Below are positions 1 through 7,166 of a stretch of DNA of 11,711 nt, one piece after another. The stretch's first letter is position 1. Every line of letters starts with the position of its first letter. Source of the stretch: Acidobacteriota bacterium (GTDB lineage Bacteria; Acidobacteriota; Blastocatellia; Pyrinomonadales; Pyrinomonadaceae); assembly GCA_003222935.1 (NCBI GenBank), contig QHXL01000066.1:1-11711 (forward strand), written 5' to 3'. Under the pieces are notes generated by a model that saw nothing but the letters and a program-made list of their open reading frames with translations, was not told the origin of the DNA and ran no database searches. The translations under genes and the position numbers were made by a program.

Positions 1-2
1 AT

Positions 3-482
3 GTTTACGGCCAGCTCTTTGAACTAATCGGCAAAGGTGTTGCACGTGTTGCCGGAGAATTGCCCGAAGGCGTCAATATGACTCCGGTAGAGGTCGAGGA
101 CTTGCCCGAGAGTCTTACTGAGTTGGTCTGGTCAGCGGAGCGAAAGCTCGATGATGATCCGGAAGCAGCGCTGCTAATGATTCAGAGAGTGCTGGAGGAA
201 GATCCCAAAAACACCGACGCTCAAAGCTTGTTGCCTCGTGCAGAAGAAAAACTCATCAAGCACATTTACTCAAGCGGCATCGCGCCGACCGCCGTTCCGG
301 TCCTGCTCGTGCCGCTCGGTGTTCTCACTGAGCAGACATTGGACCCCCAGGAGGGTTTTATTCTCTCCCGGATCAATGGCGATTGGGATATTCAGTCGAT
401 CCTCTCCATCTGTCCATTTCGGGATGCCGATTGTTTAAGAATGATCAGGAACCTTATTGAGCGGAAGGTGATCGGAATATGA
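3..482 (+). CDS. C-terminal part of an unidentified protein (cut by left window edge)
   Basis: The reading frame is open from the first complete codon of the window to a TGA at 480-482, so this is the 3' part of a longer gene whose start lies outside. A TTG at 60 and an ATG at 78 are in frame, but the frame is already coding-like before them (VYGQLFELIGKGVARVAG), so I do not take either as the start. The visible 159 residues contain an amphipathic helical stretch with a TPR-like hint (DDDPEAALLMIQRVLEEDPKN). They end in a segment reading GFILSRINGDWDIQSILSICPF...DCLRMIRNLIERKVIGI. That tail resembles the small winged-helix-like C-terminal module found after regulatory or DUF4388-type domains in acidobacterial and myxobacterial proteins. 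No signal peptide or membrane segment is visible. The function is not recognised. A 48-base gap separates it from the next gene on the same strand, so co-transcription is possible. Confidence 0.75.
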   Translation, partial: VYGQLFELIGKGVARVAGELPEGVNMTPVEVEDLPESLTELVWSAERKLDDDPEAALLMIQRVLEEDPKNTDAQSLLPRAEEKLIKHIYSSGIAPTAVPVLLVPLGVLTEQTLDPQEGFILSRINGDWDIQSILSICPFRDADCLRMIRNLIERKVIGI

Positions 483-530
483 TTCACAGGTAAGTTTGCC
501 CTCAACCCACCCACTGAAAGGAACTCCCAC

Positions 531-947
531 ATGTCCGAACAGAATAAATCCATCCTACAACGTTGGTTTGACGAAGTGTGGAACAAAGGAAACTCAGAAG
601 CCATTAACGAGTTAATAACAGACGACATAAAAATCCACGGACTAACGGACGTTGTAGGGTCGCCAGTTACGACAGCTGCAGAGTTTCGGGACTACCATGC
701 GCAATTACGAAAGGCGTTTCCTGACATAGTGGTCACGATCGACGACATCTTCGCCGAGGGCGACAAAGTGGTCGCACGATGTAGCATCGAGGCCAGTCAC
801 ACGGGAGAGCTGCATGGGATAGCTCCGACAAACGCGCCCGTCGATTTTAAAGGCATGGCAATCGTAAAAGTTAAGAACGGTAAGATTGTTGAAGCCTGGA
901 ACAATTTCGATTTCTTAAAGATGAGCCAACAACTGGGTCTGATTTAA
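531..947 (+). CDS. SnoaL-like / ester cyclase family protein (NTF2-like fold)
   Basis: This 138-residue protein is the usual length for a single SnoaL-like (NTF2-like, alpha+beta barrel) domain. Family-type segments are visible: an N-terminal helix with RWFDEVWNKGN (about 11-21), a middle helix YHAQLRKAFPDI (55-66), the strand region VTIDDIFAEGDKVVARCSIEASHTGELHGIAPT (68-100) and the final strand GKIVEAWNNFDFLKMSQQLGLI (117-138). The GxL-x-GIAPT plus GKIVE-W---D pattern is typical of proteins annotated as ester cyclase or polyketide-cyclase-like. Most such stand-alone proteins have no proven substrate, and no polyketide genes are near, so a cyclase role should not be assumed. It has no signal peptide and is probably cytoplasmic. 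The ATG at 531 is preceded by AAAGGAA (517-523), a good ribosome binding site at 7 bases. Its TAA overlaps the ATG of the next gene (TAATG), which suggests translational coupling. Confidence 0.85.
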   Translation: MSEQNKSILQRWFDEVWNKGNSEAINELITDDIKIHGLTDVVGSPVTTAAEFRDYHAQLRKAFPDIVVTIDDIFAEGDKVVARCSIEASHTGELHGIAPTNAPVDFKGMAIVKVKNGKIVEAWNNFDFLKMSQQLGLI

Positions 948-1489
948 TGTTCAATCGTCGACTATGTTCGTATTTGCCTGGCGTGTTAGTTATCTGTGCT
1001 CTGCTGGTAAGTCTCGGGATGCAGGTAAACAAGCAGGTGAATGCCCAAGCAGTAAAGACGAGTTCACTCTGCAGAAAAGACGAAAAGACAATCTTCACTT
1101 GCCAGGTAAAGCCTTCGGCCAAGACTGTGTCACTGTGTTCGTCAGCGAATCTCACTAAAACGGACGGGTATCTTCAGTATCGATTTGGATTGCCAGGGAA
1201 GGTTGAGCTCGAGTATCCAAAGGATCGCACCGGCTCTCGTGAGGCTTTCGCTTACAGTCACTACTTCCGAGCGAAAGTGGACCTCACGGAAATCAGTTTT
1301 TCTCTCGACGGCTACAGCTACACGGTGTTCGATAACTACAACGCGGAAGAGAAACCTTCGATCTCTCTACAGGGTGTTACTGTCACTGCATCAGACAAGC
1401 AAAAGGAAGTTACTTATTCCTGTCGCCCTCGAGCAAAAGTTGACTTCGGAAACTTGTCCGAAGTGCTTAAAAACGTCTCAGAGCCCTAA
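947..1489 (+). CDS. Small exported four-cysteine protein of unknown function
   Basis: This 180-residue protein starts with a clear signal peptide: basic MFNRR, a hydrophobic core LPGVLVICALLVSLGM (10-25), and an A-Q-A signal peptidase I site with probable cleavage after Ala35. The mature part has cysteines at 42, 52, 64 and 159, enough for two disulfides, and is rich in short beta strands (YLQYRFGLPGKVELEYP at 75-91, ISFSLDGYSYTVFDNY at 116-131). The pattern C-(9)-C-(11)-C followed by YLQYRFG and VELEYP resembles a family of short secreted hypothetical proteins scattered through Gram-negative bacteria; I know of no function for it. The ATG shares one base with the stop of the SnoaL-like gene and has no separate strong ribosome binding site, so it is probably translated by re-initiation from that gene. 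The palindromic repeat begins 26 bases after its stop. Confidence 0.8.
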   Translation: MFNRRLCSYLPGVLVICALLVSLGMQVNKQVNAQAVKTSSLCRKDEKTIFTCQVKPSAKTVSLCSSANLTKTDGYLQYRFGLPGKVELEYPKDRTGSREAFAYSHYFRAKVDLTEISFSLDGYSYTVFDNYNAEEKPSISLQGVTVTASDKQKEVTYSCRPRAKVDFGNLSEVLKNVSEP

Positions 1490-1515
1490 ACGTTTTGTCG
1501 CGGAGTGTAGAGCGT

Positions 1516-1653
1516 CAGTCTTCACTCCGGTAGGAGTGGCATGTTTATAGTAGGGTCATCGATGCCCGAAGGCGTGGTGCGGCGGGCCGGAACGTAACTC
1601 CTCATTGACCAGTCAACTTCGTTCCGGCCCGCCGCACCGCGCCGGAGGCTTTT
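1516..1653. repeat. Dispersed palindromic element, copy 1
   Basis: This 138-base stretch aligns nearly end to end with 5729-5865. It opens with a small hairpin, CACTCC-GGTA-GGAGTG (1523-1538), followed by a shared segment around ATGTTT-TAG and GGTCATCGATG. Its core is a long inverted repeat, 1571-1594 against 1620-1643: 24 pairs with a single T-G wobble and a 25-base loop. Within the loop TTGAC-CA-GTCAA (1605-1616) can form a further small stem. Both copies end with GCCGGAGGCTTTT. Unlike copy 2, I find no right-hand terminal inverted repeat here, so this copy may be truncated at its right end. The stem could act as a terminator after the gene ending at 1489, but no clean run of T follows it directly. 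The rest of the gap (1654-1764) holds an AT-rich leader and a GAGG ribosome binding site at 1755-1758; I could not pick a convincing promoter there. Confidence 0.85.
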
Positions 1654-1764
1654 GCTGCTTTTTCGTCGGCCCTCAGTCTTGCAAGAGGCTCTGAAGCATA
1701 TCGGACACCTTGCCTCTGCGATACAAATCGTGAAAAATGCAAAAAACCAAAACCGAGGTATTGC

Positions 1765-3618
1765 ATGTTGAAATTCCTGACCGTTGTTCTTTTACTTGCA
1801 CTGTTTGTTACAACCATGGCCCAACGCAGCTCACCACGTACCTCTCAAAACTCACTCCCTTCGGGTTATTGGACACTCGAAAAAAGTCAGCCAATAGTCG
1901 ACAAAACCCAGACGATTCGTTTGGCGCCTGATCTCTCGCAATTGTCGGAAGGTGAACGCAAGGCAGTCGAGAAACTTCTCGAGGTTGGGAAAATCTTTCA
2001 GCAACTCTATGAAGAGCAACGTCATTCGGAAGCTTTAAGTTCTTACGTCGTCCTGGAACAACTCGACAAACGAATGCGTTCACCGAAAGAGACGCAGAAC
2101 CTCCTTACGCTTTATCGACTCTTTCAGGGGCCAATTGCGACAACGCTGGAAAACAAGCGCGAGCCCTTCTTACCCGTTCAGCCAATCACACCCGGCAAGA
2201 ACATGTATCCTCCAGGAGTTAAGAAAGAAGACCTGGAGACGGACCGCCTTGTACCGTGGACACCTCAAACCCAAGCGAAGTTGCTCGATCAACGAAGCGT
2301 AGTTCGAGTTGCACATCCGCTAAATTTGCACGCTGATATCGAGCGTTTGAAAAAGTATCCGGCGCTGAGTGTCCTCCATCCAAAACTTCTCGGCGAATTA
2401 GAGGAGATTGAAAGAAGTCGTCGCGTCTATCAACCACGTAATCGTCTTCCTGACGCTCAGATTGGCTATTACGCCGTTCCTTACGCGGTGGCCTATGCTG
2501 ACGAATTGATGAAGGCTTATGGATTGCTAAATGAAGCGGCTGATTTGGTTGATAAGGATGATCCGGAGTTTGCGCGATATCTCCGAAACCGTTCACGTGA
2601 CCTGCTTTCGAATGATTACGAATCGGGCGATGCGAGTTGGGTAACAGGAAGATTCAAGAATCTAAACGCACAGATAGGATCATACGAAACGTACGATGAT
2701 GAATTGTATAGCGTGAAAACCTTTTTTGCTTTCTCGCTGTTACTGACCCGGCAACAGGAGACCAACGCTCTTCGGCAGGCAATGAAGGGGCTGCAAGCCC
2801 TCGAAGACTCGCTTCCTTATCAGCAGCACAAGAAGGTTCGCGAAGACATTCCGGTTGGCGTCTACGACGTCGTCGCAGACTTTGGCCAGGCTCGAGGCGG
2901 CAACACAGCAACGATACTTCCGAACGAGAGTTATCTCGCGCGTCGCTATGGAAGAACAATACTGCTGCGTGCCAACATCATGCGCGACCGAGATATTTTT
3001 GAAGGTACGTCCAGCACTTTTGCCGCAGCGGTGGGAAGTGAACAGGCAAAAGTTCTGACGAACGAAGGAAGTTTCTATCGAACGTTATGGCATGAAGTTG
3101 GTCATTACCTCGGAGTCGATAGAACCAGGAACGACCGAGATCTTGATGAGGCATTACAAGACAACTCAAATACGCTCGAGGAGATGAAGGCTGATCTTGT
3201 CTCCCTATTCGTTGCCGAAGCGTTACGTAAAAATGGTTACTACACCGACGCGCAACTCAAGAGCGTGTATGCGGGCGGAGTTCTGCGCGTGTTACAAAAC
3301 AACAAACCGCGACGCGATCAGCCATACAACACAATGCAGTTAATGCAGTGGAACTACTTTCTTGAAAACGGCTTGCTGAGTTTTGACCAGTCAACAAAGA
3401 CTTTGAAGATTCACTACGATAAGTATCACGACGTGGTTGGAAAGATGTTAGCCAGGACGCTGGCAGTGCAATACGAAGGGGACAAGGCTGCCTCTGACAA
3501 GTTTATCGATCAATACACGATGTGGGACGAGAACCTTCATGGAGTTGTAGCGGCTAACATTCGGGCTCAACAGCGTTACCGGTTCAGGTTATTTAAGTAT
3601 GCAGCACTGGCCGAGTAA
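1765..3618 (+). CDS. Secreted M49-like (dipeptidyl-peptidase III type) zinc metallopeptidase
   Basis: This 617-residue protein has a signal peptide (MLKFLTVVLLLALFVTTMA, probable cleavage after Ala19), so it is probably periplasmic or outside the cell. The catalytic region is M49-like: HEVGH at residues 443-447 followed by EEMKAD at 472-477. This matches the family's HExx(x)H plus EEx(K/R)A(D/E) pair, so His443, His447 and Glu473 are predicted zinc ligands and Glu444 the general base. A segment GGNTATILPNESYLARRYG (around 379-397, LPNE at 385-388) matches the conserved LPN-E strand region upstream of the zinc site in bacterial M49 relatives. The two zinc motifs are separated by only 24 residues, shorter than in classical DPP III (roughly 50), and the helix has the five-residue HExxH form. 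The N-terminal ~200 residues show no domain I know. The ATG at 1765 has GAGG at 1755-1758. Dipeptide release from peptide N-termini is the family activity; the substrate here is unknown. Its last 43 bases overlap the convergent gene on the other strand. Confidence 0.8.
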   Translation: MLKFLTVVLLLALFVTTMAQRSSPRTSQNSLPSGYWTLEKSQPIVDKTQTIRLAPDLSQLSEGERKAVEKLLEVGKIFQQLYEEQRHSEALSSYVVLEQLDKRMRSPKETQNLLTLYRLFQGPIATTLENKREPFLPVQPITPGKNMYPPGVKKEDLETDRLVPWTPQTQAKLLDQRSVVRVAHPLNLHADIERLKKYPALSVLHPKLLGELEEIERSRRVYQPRNRLPDAQIGYYAVPYAVAYADELMKAYGLLNEAADLVDKDDPEFARYLRNRSRDLLSNDYESGDASWVTGRFKNLNAQIGSYETYDDELYSVKTFFAFSLLLTRQQETNALRQAMKGLQALEDSLPYQQHKKVREDIPVGVYDVVADFGQARGGNTATILPNESYLARRYGRTILLRANIMRDRDIFEGTSSTFAAAVGSEQAKVLTNEGSFYRTLWHEVGHYLGVDRTRNDRDLDEALQDNSNTLEEMKADLVSLFVAEALRKNGYYTDAQLKSVYAGGVLRVLQNNKPRRDQPYNTMQLMQWNYFLENGLLSFDQSTKTLKIHYDKYHDVVGKMLARTLAVQYEGDKAASDKFIDQYTMWDENLHGVVAANIRAQQRYRFRLFKYAALAE

Positions 3619-5711
3619 GGCCCATTTGGCAGTAGTGCCTGCTGCGCAATTCCCAGGCGGGCAATGATTCTTACTTCGGGAAGTTTCAAACGTTCGGACG
3701 TCAGTTTTGCGCGGTCGAAATCAAAAGCACTCAGACTTTCAAGCGCGCTGGAAAGTGAAGCCGATAGCGTAGAAAGAGTGTTGCCGTTCTGCATTGATAG
3801 CTCTCCCTCCACGAAAAACTCTTCAGCAAATCCATTCATCGTTTTTGCTGCATCCGACAATTCGTTGAACTGGTCGATCAGCGGATCGACAATCTCAAAC
3901 GCCCGTTTTGAATCATAGCGGGCAAACCCTATAGCAACCTGTGCCCGCGCATTCAATTGATCTGCGTTTTCCGCACGCGCTGATGTGCCGAGGGTGTTCA
4001 AAGCTTTTTCCAACAAACTCAGGGCAGTTTCTCTTTTGTAACCTGGACCGATTCGGCTGGCGAACTGCGCCAGGATAGTCGCACGTTCTTTTACTGAGGG
4101 AAGTTTAGCAAGATGGCCCAAAGCCTCTTCGATTTTGCCATCAGATGCATTGCGTAATGCTTCTTGTCGTTCCAGATTAATCAAAGCGAATCGTCTTTGA
4201 CGGGGGTTTAATGTGTTTTCGTTGATCATCTGACGGGCTTTTGCGAAGTCGCCTGAGTTCATTGTCCGCTCGGCAAGTTGCTGTAGAAGATTTTCCTTAT
4301 ACTGCGGGGAAGCCTCGGATATGGCTGCCATCGCATCCTCTGTTGATGAATTATTAATGGTGTTCTGAAGTTTGTTCCATTCTGACCCGAGACCCTCTCC
4401 GCCAAGCTCTTTTAGTTTCTTATCAATGGCTGCAGTCGACCCCGGGATCAACGGCTCGAGTGAAGCGGACATCGACTTGAGTCTGAATAAAATACTCGAC
4501 GCCAAACCACCGTCTCCCATTGGATTTCGCTCTTGAACTAGAGAAGTACTTAAAGCCTCATCCAGCAGTTTTCTCGAAAGTTCCTTGTAGTCTTGTTTTG
4601 ACCAAATCACATTGTCGGGATCAGTCGCTGAAGTCTCACCGCCCGTTTTTGAAGACAACTGATCGATGCTGAGAAGAGTCAGGCTAATCTCAACTGCCTG
4701 GCGGTTCTTGAGCAGTTTCTCAGACAAAAGCTTGCTGAGTAGTTTCTGAGCTAACTTCGTTGCCAGGTCAGAGTCTCGCTTGCTTAACTCGCTGATGGTC
4801 TGAATCAATGTCGAGGGATAACCAGACTTCAAGCTCGCATCAGCAATTTCGTAGGCGCGTTGTGGATTCTTGAGCGCTAACTGACTGGCCAGGTTTAACT
4901 CAAACTGTTCTTCGGCCTCGGCACCGCGCTGATCGTCCGAAGGTGTTCTCGTTGCTCGAAACAAGTCGAGTGCAGCTTCAGGATCGTGAAGCGCGAGTGC
5001 TTGAGTGGCCTCGTATCGGATTTGATTAGTCCATTGGAAGATTTCGTCGTAGCGTTCGTCATCGAGTTTGATAGTCGCGAGGTAGTCCCTGGCGTCGGAT
5101 AAAGACTCGGACAACAGTCTTGTTGCTTTCTTTTCATCGACTGTCCATAGAAGCTGCGAGGCTTGCAATTTCACTTTGACGCGCGTTTGTTCTTGTCTGA
5201 CTTCTGGGATCGAATCAATCACCTCGGTTAGTAACGCTAAGGCCTTTTTCCTCGTCGCTTCGTTGTTCCCACTAGCCTTGAGATCTTGTTCGGTTGCCGG
5301 TCGAATTTCCACAATCTTGATTTCATATCGACCTGGCCGCTTAACCCTGGCCGGCGCTTCGAGCGGTGCGACCTCTATTCGATAAAGGCCCGCGGAGACG
5401 GAAACGATCGAGCCATGTTCCGGGCCATTGGCCCCGTTCGGTGTATCGATGACGCTAAGCCTTTTGCCCTCGGGGGAAAAAATAGTGACGGTCACGTCAA
5501 TGCCTTTTTGCATTACAACAAACTGAAGGACCTGCTCATCGGCGAGGCTGATTGTGTACGAGTAAGTTTGGCCGACGCTGATCGTCTGCTCTATCGGGGT
5601 GCCTGGTTCAAGCTTAGTCGAGGAGTTTTGGGCTTGGACGTTAACGCTGGCCGTGATGAAGAGAAGGGCGACGAGAAAGAGGGAAGGCCTTTGAATTAAG
5701 CGATGCATCAT
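3576..5711 (-). CDS. Exported protein with prepeptidase-like beta-sandwich and helical repeats
   Basis: The protein is 711 residues long when started at the ATG at 5711-5709. Residues 1-27 are a signal peptide (MMHRLIQRPSLFLVALLF... with V-Q-A before cleavage). About residues 32-135 form a beta-rich domain: LEPGTPIEQTISVGQTYSY, then LQFVVMQKGIDVTVTIFSPEGK, then GLYRIEVAPLE and GRYEIKIVEI. This is the style of the PPC/prepeptidase-like sandwich that begins many acidobacterial exported proteins, often ahead of CHAT or peptidase domains. Here no enzyme follows. The remaining ~570 residues are almost entirely alpha-helical, with TPR-like units such as DPEAALDLFRATR, NPQRAYEIADASL, GDFAKARQMI and ETALSLLEKAL. 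A scaffold or envelope-binding role is plausible, but no function is recognised. An upstream in-frame GTG at 5738 lies inside a repeat and has no ribosome binding site, so it was rejected as the start. It converges on the M49-like gene with overlapping 3' ends. Confidence 0.8.
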   Translation of the reverse strand: MMHRLIQRPSLFLVALLFITASVNVQAQNSSTKLEPGTPIEQTISVGQTYSYTISLADEQVLQFVVMQKGIDVTVTIFSPEGKRLSVIDTPNGANGPEHGSIVSVSAGLYRIEVAPLEAPARVKRPGRYEIKIVEIRPATEQDLKASGNNEATRKKALALLTEVIDSIPEVRQEQTRVKVKLQASQLLWTVDEKKATRLLSESLSDARDYLATIKLDDERYDEIFQWTNQIRYEATQALALHDPEAALDLFRATRTPSDDQRGAEAEEQFELNLASQLALKNPQRAYEIADASLKSGYPSTLIQTISELSKRDSDLATKLAQKLLSKLLSEKLLKNRQAVEISLTLLSIDQLSSKTGGETSATDPDNVIWSKQDYKELSRKLLDEALSTSLVQERNPMGDGGLASSILFRLKSMSASLEPLIPGSTAAIDKKLKELGGEGLGSEWNKLQNTINNSSTEDAMAAISEASPQYKENLLQQLAERTMNSGDFAKARQMINENTLNPRQRRFALINLERQEALRNASDGKIEEALGHLAKLPSVKERATILAQFASRIGPGYKRETALSLLEKALNTLGTSARAENADQLNARAQVAIGFARYDSKRAFEIVDPLIDQFNELSDAAKTMNGFAEEFFVEGELSMQNGNTLSTLSASLSSALESLSAFDFDRAKLTSERLKLPEVRIIARLGIAQQALLPNGPYSASAAYLNNLNR

Positions 5712-5717
5712 GATGAT

Positions 5718-5722
5718 CTCCT
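5718..5722 (-). promoter_or_regulatory. Ribosome binding site fixing the start of the exported 711-aa protein
   Basis: On the minus strand this reads AGGAG, 6 bases before the ATG at 5711-5709 and 9 bases before a second ATG at 5708-5706. It rules out the GTG at 5738 as the start, because that codon lies upstream of this site. The repeat element begins only 7 bases further upstream (5729), so the promoter must lie in the repeat or beyond it. Confidence 0.8.
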
Positions 5723-5728
5723 GGACAC

Positions 5729-5906
5729 CAGTCTTCACTCCGGTAGGAGTGACATGTTTGTAGTCAGGTCATCGATGTCTCGATCGCGGTTCGGCGGGCC
5801 GGAACGAAACTCGTCCTTAACCACTCAACTTCGTTCGGGCCCGCCGAACCGCGCCGGAGGCTTTTGGTCGCCAATGCTATAGACATGGCACTGCTACCGG
5901 AGTGAA
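5729..5906. repeat. Dispersed palindromic element, copy 2, with terminal inverted repeats
   Basis: Bases 5729-5865 match copy 1 (1516-1653) closely, beginning with the CACTCC-GGTA-GGAGTG hairpin at 5736-5751. The central stem pairs 5785-5807 with 5831-5853: 23 positions, one G-G mismatch (5801/5837), 23-base loop. Beyond the shared part, this copy has a right end (5883-5905) that is the inverted repeat of its left end (5735-5757), 21 of 23 bases matching, with weaker pairing continuing inward for several more bases. A compact unit of about 175 bp with terminal inverted repeats and no reading frame resembles a MITE. I could not identify a target-site duplication with confidence. It lies between the end of the dehydrogenase gene and the start of the 711-aa exported protein gene, both on the minus strand, so it probably forms or modifies the leader of the latter. 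Confidence 0.85.
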
Positions 5907-6066
5907 TAATTGTCATTAGCTGAGGACCAATCTCTGAGTCGTTTGTAGCTTAGACACCGGTTTTTTGGTTTTGTTTCTGAATTTGTAGGTGTTTAGGTCT
6001 GTAAGGTTGCTTCGCACTACAGCTAGTTCAGTGGTGACCGGCGCTATCGCGCTCGGTACTGACGTG
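5907..6066. other. Intergenic stretch, nothing identified
   Basis: Together with the repeat at 5729-5906 this makes the longest non-coding gap inside the window (5712-6066). The short frames in it extend into the dehydrogenase gene in a wrong frame and have no coding character. On the plus strand there is a T-rich patch near 5960-5975, but it is in the wrong orientation to terminate the minus-strand dehydrogenase gene. I see no clear terminator, RNA gene or promoter. Confidence 0.5.
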
Positions 6067-7164
6067 CTACTTAGCAAAGGCGTTGCCGCCGAGGAAGTGT
6101 TCTCGCAAGTATGTGACTGTGTCGTGAAGGGTCTCACCTGGGTCGCGAGGTCTGAAGCCCAGTTCATGTGCCGCCTTGGCGCAGTTTAAATACCAGAAGT
6201 ATTGGGCCATTTCGATGGAACCCGGCTCTACCGGCGAGGTCATGTTCCATTGCTGGAAAAATGAATCGACAAGTTGAGCGCCGGTGATAGCAAGTCTCGA
6301 GGGCAGAGCAAATCGCGGGGCCGACACCTTCGTCAACCGTTCGAGTCTCCCGAAGAACTTGTTAAAGGTCCAATTCGCCGCGCCCAGGAGATAACGCTCC
6401 CCATGCCGGCCTTTTTTCATCGCCGCCCTGAAACTGTTGGCTGCATCCCGCGCATCGACAAAACTCACACCGCCAGTCGGTATCGCGCCAATTTTCTTCG
6501 CCATAAAGTCGAGGATAACTTTGGTCGAACTTAAGCGATCGTCGCCTGGCCCGAGCAAAAGGCTTGGATTCATGATGACGAGTCGCAGTCCCTTGCCGGT
6601 GAAACGTTCGAGCGCAGCGGCTTCCTGGTAAGTCTTGCTCGCGTAGTAAGGCCAGCGCGAAATTATTTCGAGAGGGACCGGAAAAGTCTCGTCGGGAATC
6701 ACGTCGCCTTCTTTGGTCACGGCGATAGTGCCGCTTGTTGAAGCGACTACAATCGTTTTCACTCCCGCCGACTTTGCCGAGTCACAAAGCAGTCGAGTGC
6801 CCTCGACATGCACCTCATACATTTCTTTCGCATCACTGCGTTCGCGCGAAACCTTTCCGGCAAGGTGATAGATCTCGCGAATGCCTTCGACCGCTCGTTT
6901 CGTGTCTTCCGAATTTGTGATTGAGCCCTCGAACGTCTCGACACCAAGATCGACCAGCCAATCGGGAATTGAAGTCGCCATTACCCGAATGTCTCTCGAT
7001 CCGTCTTCAACCAGTTGCTGAATGAGATGTGACCCGAGAAATCCTGTGCCCCCGGTTATGAGCGTGGTTGCGCGCTGCCGTTTCTCAATCGCGGCACGTC
7101 GCTTCGTGCCGGCTGAGACGGTTGTCATTCTTGCGGTTCTTTTGCCTGGGGTTTTAGTCGGCAT
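6067..7164 (-). CDS. NAD(P)-dependent extended short-chain dehydrogenase/epimerase-like protein
   Basis: This 365-residue protein is an extended (atypical) SDR. A basic, probably disordered leader of about 30 residues precedes the Rossmann dinucleotide motif TGGTGFLG (37-44). After it come IYHLAGKVS (98-106), the active-site serine region VVASTSGTIAV (139-149) and the YxxxK pair Tyr173/Lys177 in WPYYASK. PSLLLGPGD (200-208) is the usual late-Rossmann loop. The fold is shared by dihydroflavonol-4-reductase-like enzymes, 3-beta-hydroxysteroid dehydrogenases and hopanoid-associated epimerase HpnA; the substrate cannot be read from sequence. Its ATG lies 2 bases after the stop of the 1473-aa multidomain enzyme and has no clear ribosome binding site of its own, so the two are almost certainly one operon with coupled translation. 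A role in the same lipid pathway, such as reducing a keto or aldehyde intermediate, is inference. An alternative start is the ATG at residue 13 (7128). Confidence 0.88.
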   Translation of the reverse strand: MPTKTPGKRTARMTTVSAGTKRRAAIEKRQRATTLITGGTGFLGSHLIQQLVEDGSRDIRVMATSIPDWLVDLGVETFEGSITNSEDTKRAVEGIREIYHLAGKVSRERSDAKEMYEVHVEGTRLLCDSAKSAGVKTIVVASTSGTIAVTKEGDVIPDETFPVPLEIISRWPYYASKTYQEAAALERFTGKGLRLVIMNPSLLLGPGDDRLSSTKVILDFMAKKIGAIPTGGVSFVDARDAANSFRAAMKKGRHGERYLLGAANWTFNKFFGRLERLTKVSAPRFALPSRLAITGAQLVDSFFQQWNMTSPVEPGSIEMAQYFWYLNCAKAAHELGFRPRDPGETLHDTVTYLREHFLGGNAFAK

Positions 7165-7166
7165 AC

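Noticed and set aside
60..482. TTG at 60 as the true start of the first gene
   Set aside because: The frame is already open and coding-like from the window edge, and no ribosome binding site precedes the TTG. The gene is truncated, not short.
1571..1653. Rho-independent terminator for the gene ending at 1489
   Set aside because: The stem is strong, but about 7 bases of non-T sequence follow it before a short TTTT, and the same stem recurs at 5785-5853 in a different gene context. It is better explained as a dispersed element, although it could terminate incidentally.
1677..1740. Sigma70-like promoter before the M49-like gene
   Set aside because: TTGCAA/TTGCCT-like boxes occur, but no well-spaced -10 box accompanies either, so no promoter was called.
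5712..5738. N-terminal extension of the 711-aa exported protein from a GTG at 5738
   Set aside because: The GTG lies within the palindromic repeat and upstream of a good AGGAG site (5718-5722). The ATG at 5711 is correctly spaced from that site and is followed directly by the signal peptide.
5916..6189. Small frames on both strands between repeat copy 2 and the dehydrogenase gene end
   Set aside because: They overlap the dehydrogenase coding sequence in other frames, lack ribosome binding sites and have no protein-like composition.
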